DNA of 14,928 bases, from NCBI GenBank assembly GCA_031405895.1, contig JANOFL010000233.1, forward strand, positions 1 to 14,928, written 5' to 3'. This stretch comes from BJ22 sp031405895 (GTDB lineage Bacteria > Planctomycetota > Planctomycetia > Pirellulales > Pirellulaceae). The first letter of the stretch is position 1, and each line of letters starts with the position of its first letter. Below are positions 1 through 9,851 of this stretch, in pieces. The notes below the pieces were generated by a model. The model did no database searches, was not told the origin of the DNA, and was given only the letters and a program-made list of their open reading frames with translations. A program made the position numbers and the translations under genes.

Positions 1-55
1 CGCCAGCCGCGGGCTCCACGACAAACCAGAACTACGGAAGAGCCCGCGGCTAGCG
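1..55. repeat. palindromic intergenic element (copy 1, cut by window edge)
   Basis: An inverted repeat whose arms 5-16 (AGCCGCGGGCTC) and 40-51 are perfectly complementary. Including the flanks (1-16 against 40-55), 15 of 16 positions pair, with a 23-nt loop. The right arm runs into GGCTAGCGCC, the core shared with the elements at 1518, 2846, 2924 and 9406. It lies just downstream of the asnS stop. There is no U-tract on the minus strand, so it is not a typical intrinsic terminator. The element probably extends left of the window. Confidence 0.7.
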
Positions 56-93
56 CCTTGCGGTTCAGGAAAGCGGAGGAACTGGATATCGAA

Positions 94-1488
94 CTAGAAC
101 TCCGCGCTGCCCGGCGTGCGCGGGAAAGGGATCACGTCGCGGATGTTGGCCATGCCGGTGACCAGCTGCACGGCCCGTTCAAGACCGAGGCCAAAGCCGG
201 AGTGCGGGACCGTGCCGAACTTGCGCAGGTCGAGGTACCACCAGTAGTCCTCGGGCTTGAGGTGCTGGGCAGCGAGCCGTTCGAGCAAAGGCTCGAGCCG
301 GTGCTCGCGCTGGCTCCCGCCGATGATCTCGCCCACGCGCGGGACCAGCACGTCCATCGCGCGGACCGTTTTGGCGTCGTCGTTGCAGTACATGTAGAAC
401 GGCTTGATCCCGCGCGGGTAGTCATGCAGGATCACCGGTCGCCGGAAATGTGTTTCGGTCAGGTAGCGCTCGTGCTCGCTCTGCAGGTCGATCCCCCACT
501 CGACCGGGAAGTCGAACTTCTGGCCGGATTGGGTGAGGATCGCGACCGCTTCGGTATAGGGCAGGCGCACGAACTCGCTGTCGACGACCGACTGCAAGGC
601 TGCGATCAGGCCGGGCTCGACGTGTTCGTCAAACAAGGCCATGTCTTCGGGACACTTCGCCAGCGCGTCGCGGACGATCCGTTTGATGAACGCCCCGGCG
701 AGATCCATGTTGTCGGACAGTTCATAAAACGCCATCTCCGGCTCGATCATCCAGAATTCGGCAAGGTGCCGCGAAGTGTTCGAGTTCTCGGCCCGGAAGG
801 TCGGCCCAAACGTGTAAACCCGGCCCATCGAGCAGGCGAAGATTTCGGCCTCCAGCTGGCCACTGACCGTCAGGTAGGCCCGGCGGTGAAAGAAGTCCTG
901 GCTAAAATCGAGCTGGTCAATCGGCTTCTTCGCAATCTGGTCAAGGTTGAGCGTCGTGACCTGGAACATGGCCCCCGCCCCCTCACAGTCGCTGGCCGTG
1001 ATAACCGGCGTGTGGACATAGAGAAAGTCCTGCTCCTGGAAGAACTGGTGGATCGAGTTGCAGATGCAGTTGCGGACGCGGGCGATCGCGCCGAAGGTGT
1101 TGGTTCGCGGCCGGAGGTGGGCCCACTCGCGGAGTTTCTCGAAGGAGTGCCGTTTTTTCTGGAGCGGATAGCTCTCGCCGTCGCAGGCACCGATCAGCGT
1201 GACGTTCGAGGCTTGAACTTCCGTGGCCTGGCCCTTGCCGGCGGAAGCCCGGACCTCGCCCTCAACCGACAGGCTGCAGCCGACGCCGAGATGGAGAATT
1301 TCCTGTTCGTAGTTGGGCAGGCTGGCCGGAGCGACCACCTGGATGTTGCCCAGGCAGGAACCGTCGTTCAGTTCCAGAAAGCTGAAGCCGCCTTTCGAGT
1401 CGCGCCGCGTCCGCAACCAGCCCCGCAGGCAAACCGGCTGACCGATCGCCTCAGGCAGCCGCGCTGCCCGAACTGAGATTTTTTTCAT
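94..1488 (-). CDS. asnS: asparaginyl-tRNA synthetase (AsnRS)
   Basis: A class IIb aminoacyl-tRNA synthetase that charges tRNA-Asn with asparagine in the cytoplasm using ATP. It has 464 residues, close to the roughly 466 of the E. coli enzyme, so it looks complete. An N-terminal OB-fold anticodon-binding domain occupies about residues 17-100. The catalytic core follows: motif 2 at about 231-254 begins FRAENSNTSRHLAEFW, the signature that separates AsnRS from AspRS, and motif 3 GFGLGLER is at 431-438. The C-terminus DVIPFPRTPGSAEF matches the family ending. The start is ATG at 1488 with no convincing Shine-Dalgarno sequence upstream; the stop is TAG. The gene lies 121 bp downstream of trxB on the same strand, with a palindromic element in the gap. 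Presence of AsnRS suggests direct Asn-tRNA charging, though an indirect GatCAB route cannot be excluded from this window. Confidence 0.97.
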   Translation of the reverse strand: MKKISVRAARLPEAIGQPVCLRGWLRTRRDSKGGFSFLELNDGSCLGNIQVVAPASLPNYEQEILHLGVGCSLSVEGEVRASAGKGQATEVQASNVTLIGACDGESYPLQKKRHSFEKLREWAHLRPRTNTFGAIARVRNCICNSIHQFFQEQDFLYVHTPVITASDCEGAGAMFQVTTLNLDQIAKKPIDQLDFSQDFFHRRAYLTVSGQLEAEIFACSMGRVYTFGPTFRAENSNTSRHLAEFWMIEPEMAFYELSDNMDLAGAFIKRIVRDALAKCPEDMALFDEHVEPGLIAALQSVVDSEFVRLPYTEAVAILTQSGQKFDFPVEWGIDLQSEHERYLTETHFRRPVILHDYPRGIKPFYMYCNDDAKTVRAMDVLVPRVGEIIGGSQREHRLEPLLERLAAQHLKPEDYWWYLDLRKFGTVPHSGFGLGLERAVQLVTGMANIRDVIPFPRTPGSAEF

Positions 1489-1517
1489 GAAACTGTTCGT
1501 GCGAAATTCACTCTGCT

Positions 1518-1574
1518 TGAGCCTGAGGCGCTAGCCGATCTTCTGTTTTCCGGTCGGCTAGCGCCTCAGGCTCA
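1518..1574. repeat. perfect 21-bp inverted repeat (copy 2 of palindrome family)
   Basis: Arms 1518-1538 and 1554-1574 are perfect reverse complements around a 15-nt loop. Twenty bases of the arm, tgagcctgaggcgctagccg, are identical to the arm of the element at 9406-9486, while the loops are unrelated. A degenerate third arm (gcctcaagctca, 1593-1604) follows just before the trxB stop. The element fills the trxB-asnS gap, so on the minus strand it would form a long hairpin in the RNA between the two genes. Whether it attenuates or merely resides there is unknown. Confidence 0.85.
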
Positions 1575-1609
1575 TGATCCGGAACGCCTGGTGCCTCAAG
1601 CTCAACTTT

Positions 1610-2656
1610 TTACTCATGCGCCGCCAGCCAGCGTTCGGCATCGAGCGCTGCCATACAACCGGTCCCGGCCGATGTGATTGCCTGGCGATAGTAGTCGTCG
1701 GCGACGTCACCAGCCGCAAACACGCCTGGCACGCTGGTCATCGTGCGAAACGGTTCCGTCCAGCGGATGTATCCCTTTTCGTTGGTCGCGAGTTGCCCGC
1801 TGAGGAACGCCGAGTTGGGTGTGTGGCCGATCGCGAGGAACAGCCCGCCAACCGCCAGTTCTTCGGTCGTGCCGTCCAGCGTGTTCCGCAGGCGAATGCC
1901 GTTGATCAACTTGTCATCGCCCAGCACTTCGTCGACTTCGCGGTTCCAGACGAGGTTGATCTTTGGATTGTCCATCGCCCGCTGGGCCATGATCCGGGAT
2001 GCCCGCAGTGCGTCGCGGCGGACAATCATGTGGACCACGCTGGCGAACTTGGTCAGGTAGGACGCTTCTTCGACGGCCGAGTCGCCACCGCCGACCACGG
2101 CCACGGGCTTGTTGCGGAAGATCGGCAAGGCCCCGTCGCAGACCGCACAGGCACTGACGCCGCGGTTTTTGTATTTTTCCTCGGACGGCAAGCCCAGCCA
2201 GTTGGCCCGCGCGCCTGTGGCGACGATCACCGTGTGAGCCTCGACTTCGCCACCGCCGCCCGGAAAGAGCCGCAGAGGCTGGCCCGAAAGGTCGACCCGT
2301 TCGATGTCATCTGTCACGACACGCGTGCCGAAGTTGATGGCCTGCTGCTTCATCAGCTCCATCAGCTCGACCCCCTGAACCGCGTAGTGCAGAACGCCAT
2401 CGCGGTGATGGGCTGGAGCCGGAGGGAGGTTGTAGTGCCGCTCGCTGTCGACCGCCGTTTCGACAAAGGCCCGGATATTTCCGAAAGGGAAGCCAGGGTA
2501 ATTTTCGACTTCGGTCGTGAAAGCGAGCTGCCCGAGCGGGATCATCTCCGGCCGGGCCGTGCCTTCGTAGAGCAGCGGGTTAAGCTGGGCCCGGGCCGCG
2601 TAAATGGCCGCCGCCCAGCCCGCCGGACCGCTGCCAATGATGACCGTTTTTTCCAC
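1610..2656 (-). CDS. trxB: thioredoxin reductase (NADPH, FAD flavoprotein)
   Basis: Class II pyridine nucleotide-disulfide oxidoreductase that passes electrons from NADPH through FAD to thioredoxin in the cytoplasm. It has 348 residues. The FAD-binding motif GSGPAG is at residues 8-13, the redox-active disulfide CAVCDG at 170-175, the NADPH-binding motif GGGDSA at 189-194, and the second FAD motif GVFAAGDV near the C-terminus. Compared with E. coli TrxB (about 320 residues) there is an extra stretch of about 30 residues at roughly 60-95, between ENYPG and the helix VELMELMKQ; it contains NLPPAPAHH. The start is GTG at 2656, chosen because a GGGAG-type ribosome site sits a few bases upstream (minus strand GGCGGGAGCAAGGTG) and MEKTVIIGSG gives the expected short lead into the Rossmann fold. 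No thioredoxin domain is fused. Palindromic repeats flank the gene on both sides. Confidence 0.95.
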   Translation of the reverse strand: MEKTVIIGSGPAGWAAAIYAARAQLNPLLYEGTARPEMIPLGQLAFTTEVENYPGFPFGNIRAFVETAVDSERHYNLPPAPAHHRDGVLHYAVQGVELMELMKQQAINFGTRVVTDDIERVDLSGQPLRLFPGGGGEVEAHTVIVATGARANWLGLPSEEKYKNRGVSACAVCDGALPIFRNKPVAVVGGGDSAVEEASYLTKFASVVHMIVRRDALRASRIMAQRAMDNPKINLVWNREVDEVLGDDKLINGIRLRNTLDGTTEELAVGGLFLAIGHTPNSAFLSGQLATNEKGYIRWTEPFRTMTSVPGVFAAGDVADDYYRQAITSAGTGCMAALDAERWLAAHE

Positions 2657-2845
2657 CTTGCTCCCGCCCCCTCCCGAGTCCTGTCTCGTGCGAAGGCAGG
2701 ATTATAGGGACGACCCCCGCGCGTGGCCACGGACCGAACTGTCCCTCCCCTCGGGGCGACCCGGCTCCGCCCGGTCGCACAAACATCCGCAGGCCATCAA
2801 AAACACTGCTCCTTCATCCGGTGCCTGACCTGAATCCGCCGGCAC

Positions 2846-2887
2846 GCGCTAGCGTCCGGTTTCCGCAAAGAAACCGGGGCTAGCGCC
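2846..2887. repeat. palindromic intergenic element (copy 3)
   Basis: Inverted repeat with arms 2846-2863 (GCGCTAGCGTCCGGTTTC) and 2870-2887, 16 of 18 positions complementary around a 6-nt loop. It carries the GCTAGCGCC-type core in both arms. It lies upstream of trxB, in the 394 bp gap that also holds the MITE-like element at 2924-3054. I see no gene in this gap. Confidence 0.75.
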
Positions 2888-2923
2888 CATCGGCTCACCC
2901 TAAATCCACGATGTGACGCAGCA

Positions 2924-3054
2924 CTAGTGCACTGTCACAGCCTGATTTTCGGGTGAACCGCGAGGCGCTAGTCGCGGGCTCTTCGCCGGGCCCGCACGCT
3001 GGCGCGATGCGGTTCACCGGGCAACCCTGATTCCTGGACGTGACAAAGCACTAG
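2924..3054. mobile_element. MITE-like nested inverted-repeat element
   Basis: A 131-bp element with no coding capacity. The terminal inverted repeats are 2924-2938 (CTAGTGCACTGTCAC) and 3040-3054, complementary at 13 of 15 positions. An inner perfect 10-bp pair follows (GGTGAACCGC 2952-2961 against 3009-3018), and the centre is an imperfect palindrome containing the GGCGCTAG core of the other intergenic elements. CTAG stands at both outer ends and could be a target duplication or part of the terminal repeat. The right terminal repeat includes the stop codon of the minus-strand methyltransferase gene. A non-autonomous element moved in trans is the likely origin; this is inference. Confidence 0.6.
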
Positions 3055-4616
3055 CCAATCAGAAACAGGTTGGCCGCAAGCCGTTCAAGGCTATTGCGGA
3101 CAGCTTCGTGGACCGAAAGCCCTGCAACTTCCTCCGGCAACTGCACAGCGCCGGCATCGATCCGTTGGCGAACGATGTCCGCGACCGCGTCCAGGCCCGT
3201 CTCACCGTCCAGCAAGCTCGCCACCTGGCGCGTCAGCGGGTCCAGCACGACCGATTGATGCCTGCGGTTGACCACGAATCGCTGCTGCTGCGCCAGGATC
3301 CTGGCCAGTGGCGATACACGCGGCCGGTTGCCGATCCGGAAAGTGAACTGTGCTGGCTGAAACTCCAGTTCCACCAGTCCACTGAGGACCAGCTGGATCG
3401 CGGCGGCAGCCACATCGTCGCGATGTTTTTCCTCGGGCGGGACACTGATTCCCGCGCCCCGCAGTTCGGCGGCGCTGGCTTCGGCGACCAGGCCAACCGC
3501 TACTCCCAGCTGGCCGTGGCTGCAAACCACCTTGAGGACAGCTTTCGTCGCGAGATCATCGATCCGCAGCTGCCCAGAACCGCAGGGCAAGCGGACCTCG
3601 GCCGGCCCGCCCGTCGCCAGATCGAGCGGCGGGTCGGGCTGGAGCGACGTGAACAGGAAGCCATCCCGGATCGCCGCCGTGTGAATGCTCCGTTCGAAAG
3701 ACTTGTCCGCACGGCACAGCAGTGAGCGGCGAAACGTCCGGTTCAGGACAAAGTCGAGGTACTGTTCCCGCGTGACAAAGTCGTCGGACAGCTGCTGCAG
3801 GGCCTGGTTGACCCGTTCAGTCCGGTTGCCGTTCCACATCGAACTGATGTTGGCGTCGCCAAAATAGCCCAGATCATTTTGCTCGACGCTGGCCACGAAC
3901 TGGTGAAACCAGACCGGGAAATTGTTCGCCGACAAAAGGTCGTGAAAGATGTACTCATCGGGACATTCGCGGAGCAGCATGGCCTCGCGCTGTAATGCCG
4001 CCCGGTAGTGCGGCTCGTCGGCCGTGGCGGAGTGCGCCAGGAATTCGAGCAGCTTGCGGGACTGCTGGACCTTTTCACGCGGCTGGTCAAAGTCGCCGGC
4101 ATGAAACAGCATCATCGAGCGGATGACACCGCGCGAGAACCAGCCTGGCATCGTGTTGTAGCTGACAAAAGCCAGCCCGTCGGGTGCGAGGTGGCGGCGC
4201 ACGGTTTTCAGAAGACTCACCTGGACTGGCTCGGGAACCCACGAATAGACGCCGTTGCAAAGGATGTAGTCGAACTCACCGAGCGTTTCAGGCGTGTCGC
4301 ACAGGTCCAGCTGCTCGAACTGCACATTCTCCAGTCCGGCGGCGCTGGCCATCTTGCGACCGAGGCCGATCTGGACCCCGGAGAGATCGAACCCGACGAA
4401 CCGGGAACCGGGCAGCGTCTCGGCCATGGCCAGCAGGTTGACCCCGGTCCCACAGCCGATCTCCAGTACCCGGCACGAGTTGGCCGGCGCTGGCCCAAAC
4501 CCAAACAACCGCCCCAGCGCCTCCAGCCCGTCCGGGTGCGACTCGCGGCACGACAGCGAAACGAACGGCAGCGCGTCATACGCCCGCTCAATGTCGGCCT
4601 GGGCAGAAGTGTTCAT
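3051..4616 (-). CDS. class I SAM-dependent methyltransferase with regulatory domain (PKMT-like)
   Basis: A 521-residue methyltransferase. The N-terminal Rossmann-type domain shows the SAM-binding motif I VLEIGCGTG at residues 50-58, the acidic strand-2 end VGFDLS near 74-79, and a motif IV-like stretch FDYILCNGVYSWVP. After it comes a segment typical of the methyltransferase regulatory domain (YIFHDLLSANNFPVWFHQF). The C-terminal ~200 residues form a further domain with a winged-helix-like feel. This order matches the architecture I know from rickettsial protein-lysine methyltransferases, but the substrate cannot be read from the sequence; a small molecule or a protein are both possible. I chose ATG at 4616 because MNTSAQADIERAYD is the usual family opening; a TTG at 4655 would add 13 residues of poor quality. 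The TAG stop lies inside the terminal repeat of the element at 2924-3054, so the C-terminus may have been altered by insertion. Confidence 0.9.
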   Translation of the reverse strand: MNTSAQADIERAYDALPFVSLSCRESHPDGLEALGRLFGFGPAPANSCRVLEIGCGTGVNLLAMAETLPGSRFVGFDLSGVQIGLGRKMASAAGLENVQFEQLDLCDTPETLGEFDYILCNGVYSWVPEPVQVSLLKTVRRHLAPDGLAFVSYNTMPGWFSRGVIRSMMLFHAGDFDQPREKVQQSRKLLEFLAHSATADEPHYRAALQREAMLLRECPDEYIFHDLLSANNFPVWFHQFVASVEQNDLGYFGDANISSMWNGNRTERVNQALQQLSDDFVTREQYLDFVLNRTFRRSLLCRADKSFERSIHTAAIRDGFLFTSLQPDPPLDLATGGPAEVRLPCGSGQLRIDDLATKAVLKVVCSHGQLGVAVGLVAEASAAELRGAGISVPPEEKHRDDVAAAAIQLVLSGLVELEFQPAQFTFRIGNRPRVSPLARILAQQQRFVVNRRHQSVVLDPLTRQVASLLDGETGLDAVADIVRQRIDAGAVQLPEEVAGLSVHEAVRNSLERLAANLFLIG

Positions 4617-4743
4617 AGCGGCACTCACAAACAGGACACTTGTGGATCGTCGCAACCGGGAGTCCGGTTTGCCACAGCCAGCCGTTCAAACGAAGACCTC
4701 GACGTCGGTCGCCTGACGCGCTGCCACGCAGCATCACTGAGTC

Positions 4744-4786
4744 ATGTTTTCGCCTGACCCAAGCCGTGAGTCAATTTTTTTAACGA
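4744..4786 (-). promoter_or_regulatory. possible promoter for the methyltransferase gene
   Basis: On the minus strand a TTGACT box (4774-4769) matches the sigma-70 -35 consensus at five of six bases and follows an A-rich tract (TTAAAAAAATT) resembling an UP element. The -10 at the expected distance is poor (AAAACA-like), so the call rests on the -35 only. It sits about 130 nt upstream of the ATG. Confidence 0.2.
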
Positions 4787-5196
4787 ACAGAAACAGGTCC
4801 GATTTGTCTGACCGCGCCAAAAGTTCCGAAGGGACTGTTGCTTGCCAGCTGCCACAGCCGTTCCCCGCGAAAACACCTGGGCAACCCGCCTCCGTTCGAC
4901 GGATTGGAGCAGACCAGAAGCCGGGATTTGTTGGCCGAGGCCATACTCCGGCCACTTCCCGGCTATTCCGCCAACCTGTGCATGCTACCCGATTGGGTCG
5001 TCGTGGCCCCTTCCCGGTTTCTTTTGGAAGTTTGTCCCGGCGCTGTCACCTTCTTCCGAAAGCGTGGATTGAATCTGCGGGTCGCGGGAATCCGGAAACC
5101 GGACCTCGTCCCATTTCCTGGTTTTCCCTTTTTTCAGGTCTTGCCGATCTGCAGGGCAGACTTCAGAGCTTTCCACTGCTCGGCAAGCGGTCAGGG

Positions 5197-5202
5197 TAAA
5201 CT
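5197..5202 (+). promoter_or_regulatory. possible -10 box upstream of the S9 peptidase
   Basis: TAAACT matches TATAAT at four of six positions and lies 44 bp before the ATG at 5247, in an otherwise GC-rich stretch. The same hexamer occurs in the gap upstream of the kinase gene (in gcTAAACTtg, about 9742). No clear -35 is present. Confidence 0.2.
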
Positions 5203-5246
5203 GGCCTGGCGATAGTGACCACCCAACCGATTGCGAAGGCACCGGA

Positions 5247-7340
5247 ATGCGAAGAAGCATGAACCCGCACTTGATGTTTGCCTGCGCAAGCTTGCTGGTC
5301 ATGATTCGGCTGGTGGGAGGGGATTCCCCGGCGAGAGCACAGTCCCCCGACAGTTCACCCAGTCAAGCGGAAACTGCGGCCAGGCTGAAGGCGATTTATG
5401 AGCTGGGCGAGTTTCGCCCAAGAGCGGTCGAAGTGGACTGGTTTCCCGACAGTTCGGGATACACCCTGCTTGACCGGGATACGGAATCGGGGAAGACGAC
5501 GAAAGTCGGCTTTGACCTCCGCACGGGACAGCGAATCGAAGTGACGCCGGAGAACGAAGGGCCGTCAGGACCTGGCGGGCTGGTGTCGCCAAACGGAACA
5601 AGGGTGCTGGAGTTTTCGGATGGGAATCTTTTCTTGCGGGATCTGGAAGGCGGGAAACGAACTCAACTGACAAGGCGATCGACGAAACGCGACATCCGGT
5701 ATCACGATCCGGCATGGAGTCCCGACGGAAACCACATCGTGTTTGTCGAATCGGATGCCACCGGTGTCCCACAGCGAGCTGTCCTGGTTCCCGACGATCC
5801 TTCGTATCCCGGAGTCCGGCATCACCGCTTTGCGAGAGTCGGCGAAGCAATCGACAGGCTTCGTGTCGGTGTCGTTGATCCGGACGGAAACAACCTGAAG
5901 TGGCTGGACCTGGAATCTCCTCCGGAGGGCTTTTATCTGGGACAGGTGGCATGGGCTGGAAACTCCGAAGAAATACTCGTGGAAAAATTCAGCCGTTTCC
6001 GGGACCAGCGTGAGTTCCTCCTGATGACAACCAGCGGCAAAACAAGGCAGCTCCATCATGAATCGAACGATGCCTGGGCGGAGTCAAGTCAGGGCAAGAA
6101 CTCCGGGCTGAACTGGATTCAGGATGGCAAGGCCTTCGTCGTCACCAGCGAGAAAGACGGCTGGCGACATTCGTTTCTTTATTCGCGTGACGGCAAGGAG
6201 CTTGCCGTGTTGACCCCAGGCGAATACGACATCATTGATCACGCGGCAATTGACGAGGCGGGAGGCTGGTACTACTTCTACGCCTCTCCGCACGATGGAA
6301 CACGCAGGTATTTGTACCGCGTACCGCTGGACGGATCGGGCGGGCTGGAGCGGATCACACCGGAGGACCAGCCTGGTACGCATGACTACGATTTCGCGCC
6401 GGATGCCCAATGGGCCATTCACACGTTTTCCACCCTGGATACCCCGCCACGGGTTGAGCTGGTCGAACTGCCCGGACACCGTGCAGTACGGGTCCTGGAG
6501 GAAAACCAGAGGCTTCACGAAAAGATGAAACAGATTCCGTCGGCTGCGACGGAGTTTCTGCAACTGGAGATTGCCGACGGCGTTCGCATGGACGCCTGGA
6601 TGATCAAGCCGAAGGACTTTGATCCATCAAAAAAATACCCCGTGCTTGTCTACGTTTACGGCGAGCCACACGCGCAGACCGTGCTGGATGAATGGGGAGC
6701 CGTTCATGTTGACTTTCATCGGGTCATCGCAGGCCTGGGATATCTGGTCGTGTCGATGGACAACCGCGGCACTCCCGCTCCCAAGGGAGCTGCGTGGAGG
6801 CGATCAGTCTTCGGCAGTCTCGGCCCTCTTTCCACTGACGAACAGGAAGCGGGGCTCCGGGAGTTGGGCCGGACGAGACCCTATGTTGACTTGTCCCGGG
6901 TTGGAATCTGGGGGTGGAGCGGCGGCGGGTCGAACACGCTGAACGCGATGTTCCGCAAGCCTGATTCGTATCATGTCGGAATAGCGGTTGTACCGAAGCC
7001 CCAGCCGCACCTGTACAACGCGTGGTTCCAGGAGATTTTCATGCGGACGCCCGCGGTGAATCCGGATGGTTACGAACGGGCAGCGGCAATCAATTATGCC
7101 GATGGCCTCAAGGGAAAACTGCTGATCATTACAGGTTCCGGCGAGACGAACACGCACATCCAGATCATCGAAGGACTTGTCGACCGGCTGGTTGAACTCG
7201 GCAAACCGTTTGATTACATGGTTTATCCCAACCGGGATCACGGCTTGCGCGAAGGAGCCGGAACTTCGGTCCATGTCAGGATGCTGATGATCCGGTATCT
7301 GATGGACCATTTGCCGCCCGGACCACGGCCGGAAGAATAA
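5247..7340 (+). CDS. secreted S9-family serine peptidase (prolyl oligopeptidase / DPP IV type)
   Basis: A 697-residue exported peptidase-like protein. A Sec signal peptide covers residues 1-31 (MRRS basic end, hydrophobic stretch around 9-22, likely cut after PARA). Residues about 45-430 form a beta-propeller with TolB/DPP IV-like repeats such as DPAWSPDGNHIVF. From about 440 onward is the alpha/beta-hydrolase domain, with nucleophile Ser558 in GWSGGG and His665 in NRDHGL. At the position of the usual catalytic Asp, 32 residues before the His exactly as in DPP IV, there is Glu633 in GSGETNTH. The DWVYEEE-like glutamate motif that binds a free N-terminus in DPP IV is not evident, so dipeptidyl release is not assured. 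The start ATG 5247 has AAGG about ten bases upstream; ATG 5259 would also keep the signal peptide. Role: probable digestion of peptides outside the cytoplasm. Confidence 0.92.
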   Translation: MRRSMNPHLMFACASLLVMIRLVGGDSPARAQSPDSSPSQAETAARLKAIYELGEFRPRAVEVDWFPDSSGYTLLDRDTESGKTTKVGFDLRTGQRIEVTPENEGPSGPGGLVSPNGTRVLEFSDGNLFLRDLEGGKRTQLTRRSTKRDIRYHDPAWSPDGNHIVFVESDATGVPQRAVLVPDDPSYPGVRHHRFARVGEAIDRLRVGVVDPDGNNLKWLDLESPPEGFYLGQVAWAGNSEEILVEKFSRFRDQREFLLMTTSGKTRQLHHESNDAWAESSQGKNSGLNWIQDGKAFVVTSEKDGWRHSFLYSRDGKELAVLTPGEYDIIDHAAIDEAGGWYYFYASPHDGTRRYLYRVPLDGSGGLERITPEDQPGTHDYDFAPDAQWAIHTFSTLDTPPRVELVELPGHRAVRVLEENQRLHEKMKQIPSAATEFLQLEIADGVRMDAWMIKPKDFDPSKKYPVLVYVYGEPHAQTVLDEWGAVHVDFHRVIAGLGYLVVSMDNRGTPAPKGAAWRRSVFGSLGPLSTDEQEAGLRELGRTRPYVDLSRVGIWGWSGGGSNTLNAMFRKPDSYHVGIAVVPKPQPHLYNAWFQEIFMRTPAVNPDGYERAAAINYADGLKGKLLIITGSGETNTHIQIIEGLVDRLVELGKPFDYMVYPNRDHGLREGAGTSVHVRMLMIRYLMDHLPPGPRPEE

Positions 7341-7619
7341 TGCTGTTTGGCTGCGCGAGCCGGTCCACGGAGCAAATGGTCCTTCCAGTCTTTCCGTGGG
7401 TTGGCCGGAGGCGATCAGCCCCCTTGGTTGAATTACCGCCGTGTTTCAGGCAGCTCGGGCTTTTGAAAGAGTGTTCTTTGGCGAATTCCACCAGCAGAAA
7501 GTTGGTGCCCCATCAAAACCATGACACGGGGTTAACCTGCCCAAAGCCCGATACCCGAACAGGCCGGTTGGCGTCCGGCCAGTGTCTTTGCCGGCTGCCG
7601 GACCACTGGCACTGCCAAG

Positions 7620-9344
<1,725 letters not shown>

Positions 9345-9405
9345 CGCGGATTGCTCCAGCGGGATGAACCCGTCCGGCCCTGGCCCGATAAAACGGCTAA
9401 TTCTT

Positions 9406-9486
9406 GTGAGCCTGAGGCGCTAGCCGGTTCCCTTGGGTATGAGTTGATGGAGGAATCAGCGTTCTCGGCTAGCGCCTCAGGCTCAC
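9406..9486. repeat. perfect 21-bp inverted repeat (copy 5 of palindrome family)
   Basis: Arms 9406-9426 and 9466-9486 are perfect reverse complements separated by a 39-nt loop. The arm shares 20 identical bases (tgagcctgaggcgctagccg) with the element at 1518-1574. On the plus strand the right arm is followed directly by TTTTTAT, so a terminator-like action on plus-strand RNA is possible, although no plus-strand gene ends here. It lies upstream of cstA. Confidence 0.85.
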
Positions 9487-9851
9487 TTTTTATCAGCCCA
9501 GCCCAGCCTTGAGCGTACACCAGGCGTTTCGCAAACGAACATCATCGGCGAAGCGGCGGAAGATGAGTATCCAGGAAAGCAGGCCTTGAGGTCCGACCGG
9601 CTGCAGACTTCACCCGGCTGGTCGACAGGGGTCTGGCTGACTCACCCGGGCGTGTCTGCTTACGCTGGGAAAGCGTCAGCTTCCGCCGGTCCGCACGATC
9701 AAGAACCTTGCCCATCATCGGCTGGCCCCGGACCAGGGCGTGCTAAACTTGACTGGTCGCCAAAATCGCGTCGCCTGCCTTGGGGAAAACCGGCTGGTGC
9801 CGGGGATTGCTCACACTGGTCAATGCCAGTCCGCGAGAATCATGGCCCAAT
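9487..9851. other. intergenic stretch without recognised gene
   Basis: Part of the 631 bp gap between cstA and the kinase. Open frames on either strand give low-complexity translations without domains. A TTGACT hexamer at about 9748 resembles a -35 box but has no partner at the right distance. I see no RNA gene. Confidence 0.5.

Larger units (their letters stand above)
4617..5246. other. divergent intergenic region, no gene recognised
   Basis: About 630 bp between the methyltransferase (minus) and the S9 peptidase (plus). Open frames here, the longest about 150 codons on the plus strand, have arginine/proline-rich translations without domains or good starts, so I regard them as non-coding. 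The stretch should carry both genes' promoters. Two TGAGTCA heptamers lie at 4738-4744 and 4767-4773. No palindrome of the GCTAGCGCC family occurs here, unlike most other gaps in the window. Confidence 0.6.

Noticed and set aside
1069..1086. GTTGCGGA followed by CGCGGGCGA in asnS, resembling the CRISPR repeat with 5 bases deleted
   Set aside because: It lies in conserved AsnRS coding sequence more than 13 kb from the array with no terminator or RNA-like context; most likely chance in GC-rich DNA.
58..1476. Long plus-strand ORF opposite asnS, and similar antisense ORFs opposite trxB, the methyltransferase, cstA and the kinase
   Set aside because: Each mirrors a well-supported gene; translations are rich in Arg, Gly and Ala without domains, as expected for antisense frames in high-GC DNA.
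4744..5199. 151-codon plus-strand ORF in the gap before the S9 peptidase
   Set aside because: No recognisable domain, biased composition and no ribosome site; overlapping frames are equally open.
7578..7610. GCCAGTG/CACTGGC stem between the convergent S9 peptidase and cstA as a bidirectional terminator
   Set aside because: Only 7 bp with a 19-nt loop and no T-tract on either side.
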